Origin: Lachnospiraceae bacterium
GTDB taxonomy: Bacteria; Bacillota; Clostridia; Lachnospirales; Lachnospiraceae
Direction of reading: 5' to 3'
Assembly: GCA_017469935.1 (NCBI GenBank)
Contig: JAFUFL010000022.1
Coordinates: forward strand, 40,197-104,196
Length of the DNA: 64,000 nt
Below, in pieces: positions 63,673 through 64,000 of the stretch. The position numbers and the translations under genes were made by a program. Every line of letters begins with the position of its first letter. Position 1 is the stretch's first letter. Below the pieces are notes generated by a model, which worked only from the letters and a program-made list of their open reading frames with translations, was not told where the DNA came from and searched no databases.

Positions 63673-64000
63673 ATGAACAAAAAATTAAGAACAGAAGCTG
63701 TCGACATGCTGTTTGAGGCAATACTGACACTTGAGAATAAAGAGGAGTGTTATAGTTTTTTTGAAGATCTGTGCACGGTCAACGAGCTTCTTTCGCTCTC
63801 ACAGCGATTCGAGGTAGCGACGATGCTCCGCAAACACGACACGTATCTCAAGATCGCCGAGAAAACCGGTGCCTCCACCGCAACGATCAGCCGGGTAAAC
63901 CGTTCCCTGAATTACGGGGATGACGGATATGCGCTTGTTTTCGCGCGCATGAACAGCATGAAGGATTTTATTGAGGCGGAGAAAGCGGGCGGCAGCGAGG
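63673..64000 (+). CDS. TrpR-like protein of YerC/YecD family, 3' end outside window
   Basis: The frame is open from the ATG at 63673 to the end of the window (109 codons). It shows LCTVNELLSLSQRFEVATML and the helix-turn-helix stretch YLKIAEKTGASTATISRVNRSL, the YerC/YecD pattern. The protein resembles the Trp repressor fold, but family members need not bind tryptophan. GGGGTATGGGA serves as ribosome site. Similar genes often stand before pcrA in Bacillota, but the next gene is outside the window. Confidence 0.88.
   Translation, partial: MNKKLRTEAVDMLFEAILTLENKEECYSFFEDLCTVNELLSLSQRFEVATMLRKHDTYLKIAEKTGASTATISRVNRSLNYGDDGYALVFARMNSMKDFIEAEKAGGSE

Overview
The window reads as chromosome of an anaerobic Bacillota, most likely a Lachnospiraceae-type Clostridium. 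The signs are a fairly GC-rich composition for that phylum, strong AGGAGG-type ribosome sites with many GTG/TTG starts, a DUF4250 gene, the DnaJ-DUF5685 pair, a eukaryote-type HisA, a fused PurL, and [FeFe]-hydrogenase maturation genes (HydE, HydF, TM1266-type regulator). Placement at family level is inference. No phage, plasmid, insertion sequence with transposase, or CRISPR array was seen.

Region 1 (1-10.8 kb) is a metalloenzyme maturation island on the + strand: hypF (5' truncated by the window), hypC, hypD and hypE for [NiFe]-hydrogenase ligand synthesis. They run directly into a TM1266-like regulator, a NifH-NifD/K-like fusion, a second NifD/K-like protein, hydF and hydE. Many of these genes overlap or nearly abut. 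The two nitrogenase-like genes keep the NifH cluster cysteines and candidate P-cluster-type cysteines, but no nifE, nifN or nifB is present. They form the most interesting unit here: an unassigned nitrogenase-like reductase embedded among hydrogenase maturases.

Region 2 (10.8-33 kb) is mainly housekeeping: fumC, hisC, a small exporter, a methyltransferase, dapF and a SEC-C protein. A minus-strand block follows (DnaJ/TPR protein, DUF5685 protein, zinc-ribbon membrane protein, azlD, azlC), then DUF4250, valS and folC. Next comes an MBOAT O-acyltransferase with an SGNH partner that carries a frameshift, a small unknown gene, a TPR lipoprotein, pyrF-pyrE and an M29 aminopeptidase.

Region 3 (32.6-45.3 kb) holds purE-purM-purN-purD, an extremely acidic SH3 membrane protein, and a gntR-clpC-radA unit with a perfect 15-bp palindrome over its promoter. 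A minus-strand pair (zinc-ribbon membrane protein, TPM protein) closes it. Region 4 (45.3-52.8 kb) holds a gamma carbonic anhydrase, a complete branched-chain amino acid ABC operon (livJ-H-M-G-F), a CBS-ACT protein and an iron alcohol dehydrogenase. Region 5 (52.8-64 kb) holds tRNA-Trp, purL, queH, argS, a corrinoid adenosyltransferase, dapA-dapB, hisA, a cold-shock gene and a TrpR-like regulator cut by the window end.

Small repeats lie between genes: two MITE-like elements in inverted orientation flanking queH-argS, a dispersed hairpin element at four intergenic sites, a 22-bp tandem repeat just before the second nitrogenase-like gene, and a 16-bp tandem repeat between hisA and cspA. Intrinsic terminators and several promoters with 17-bp spacing can be read directly.
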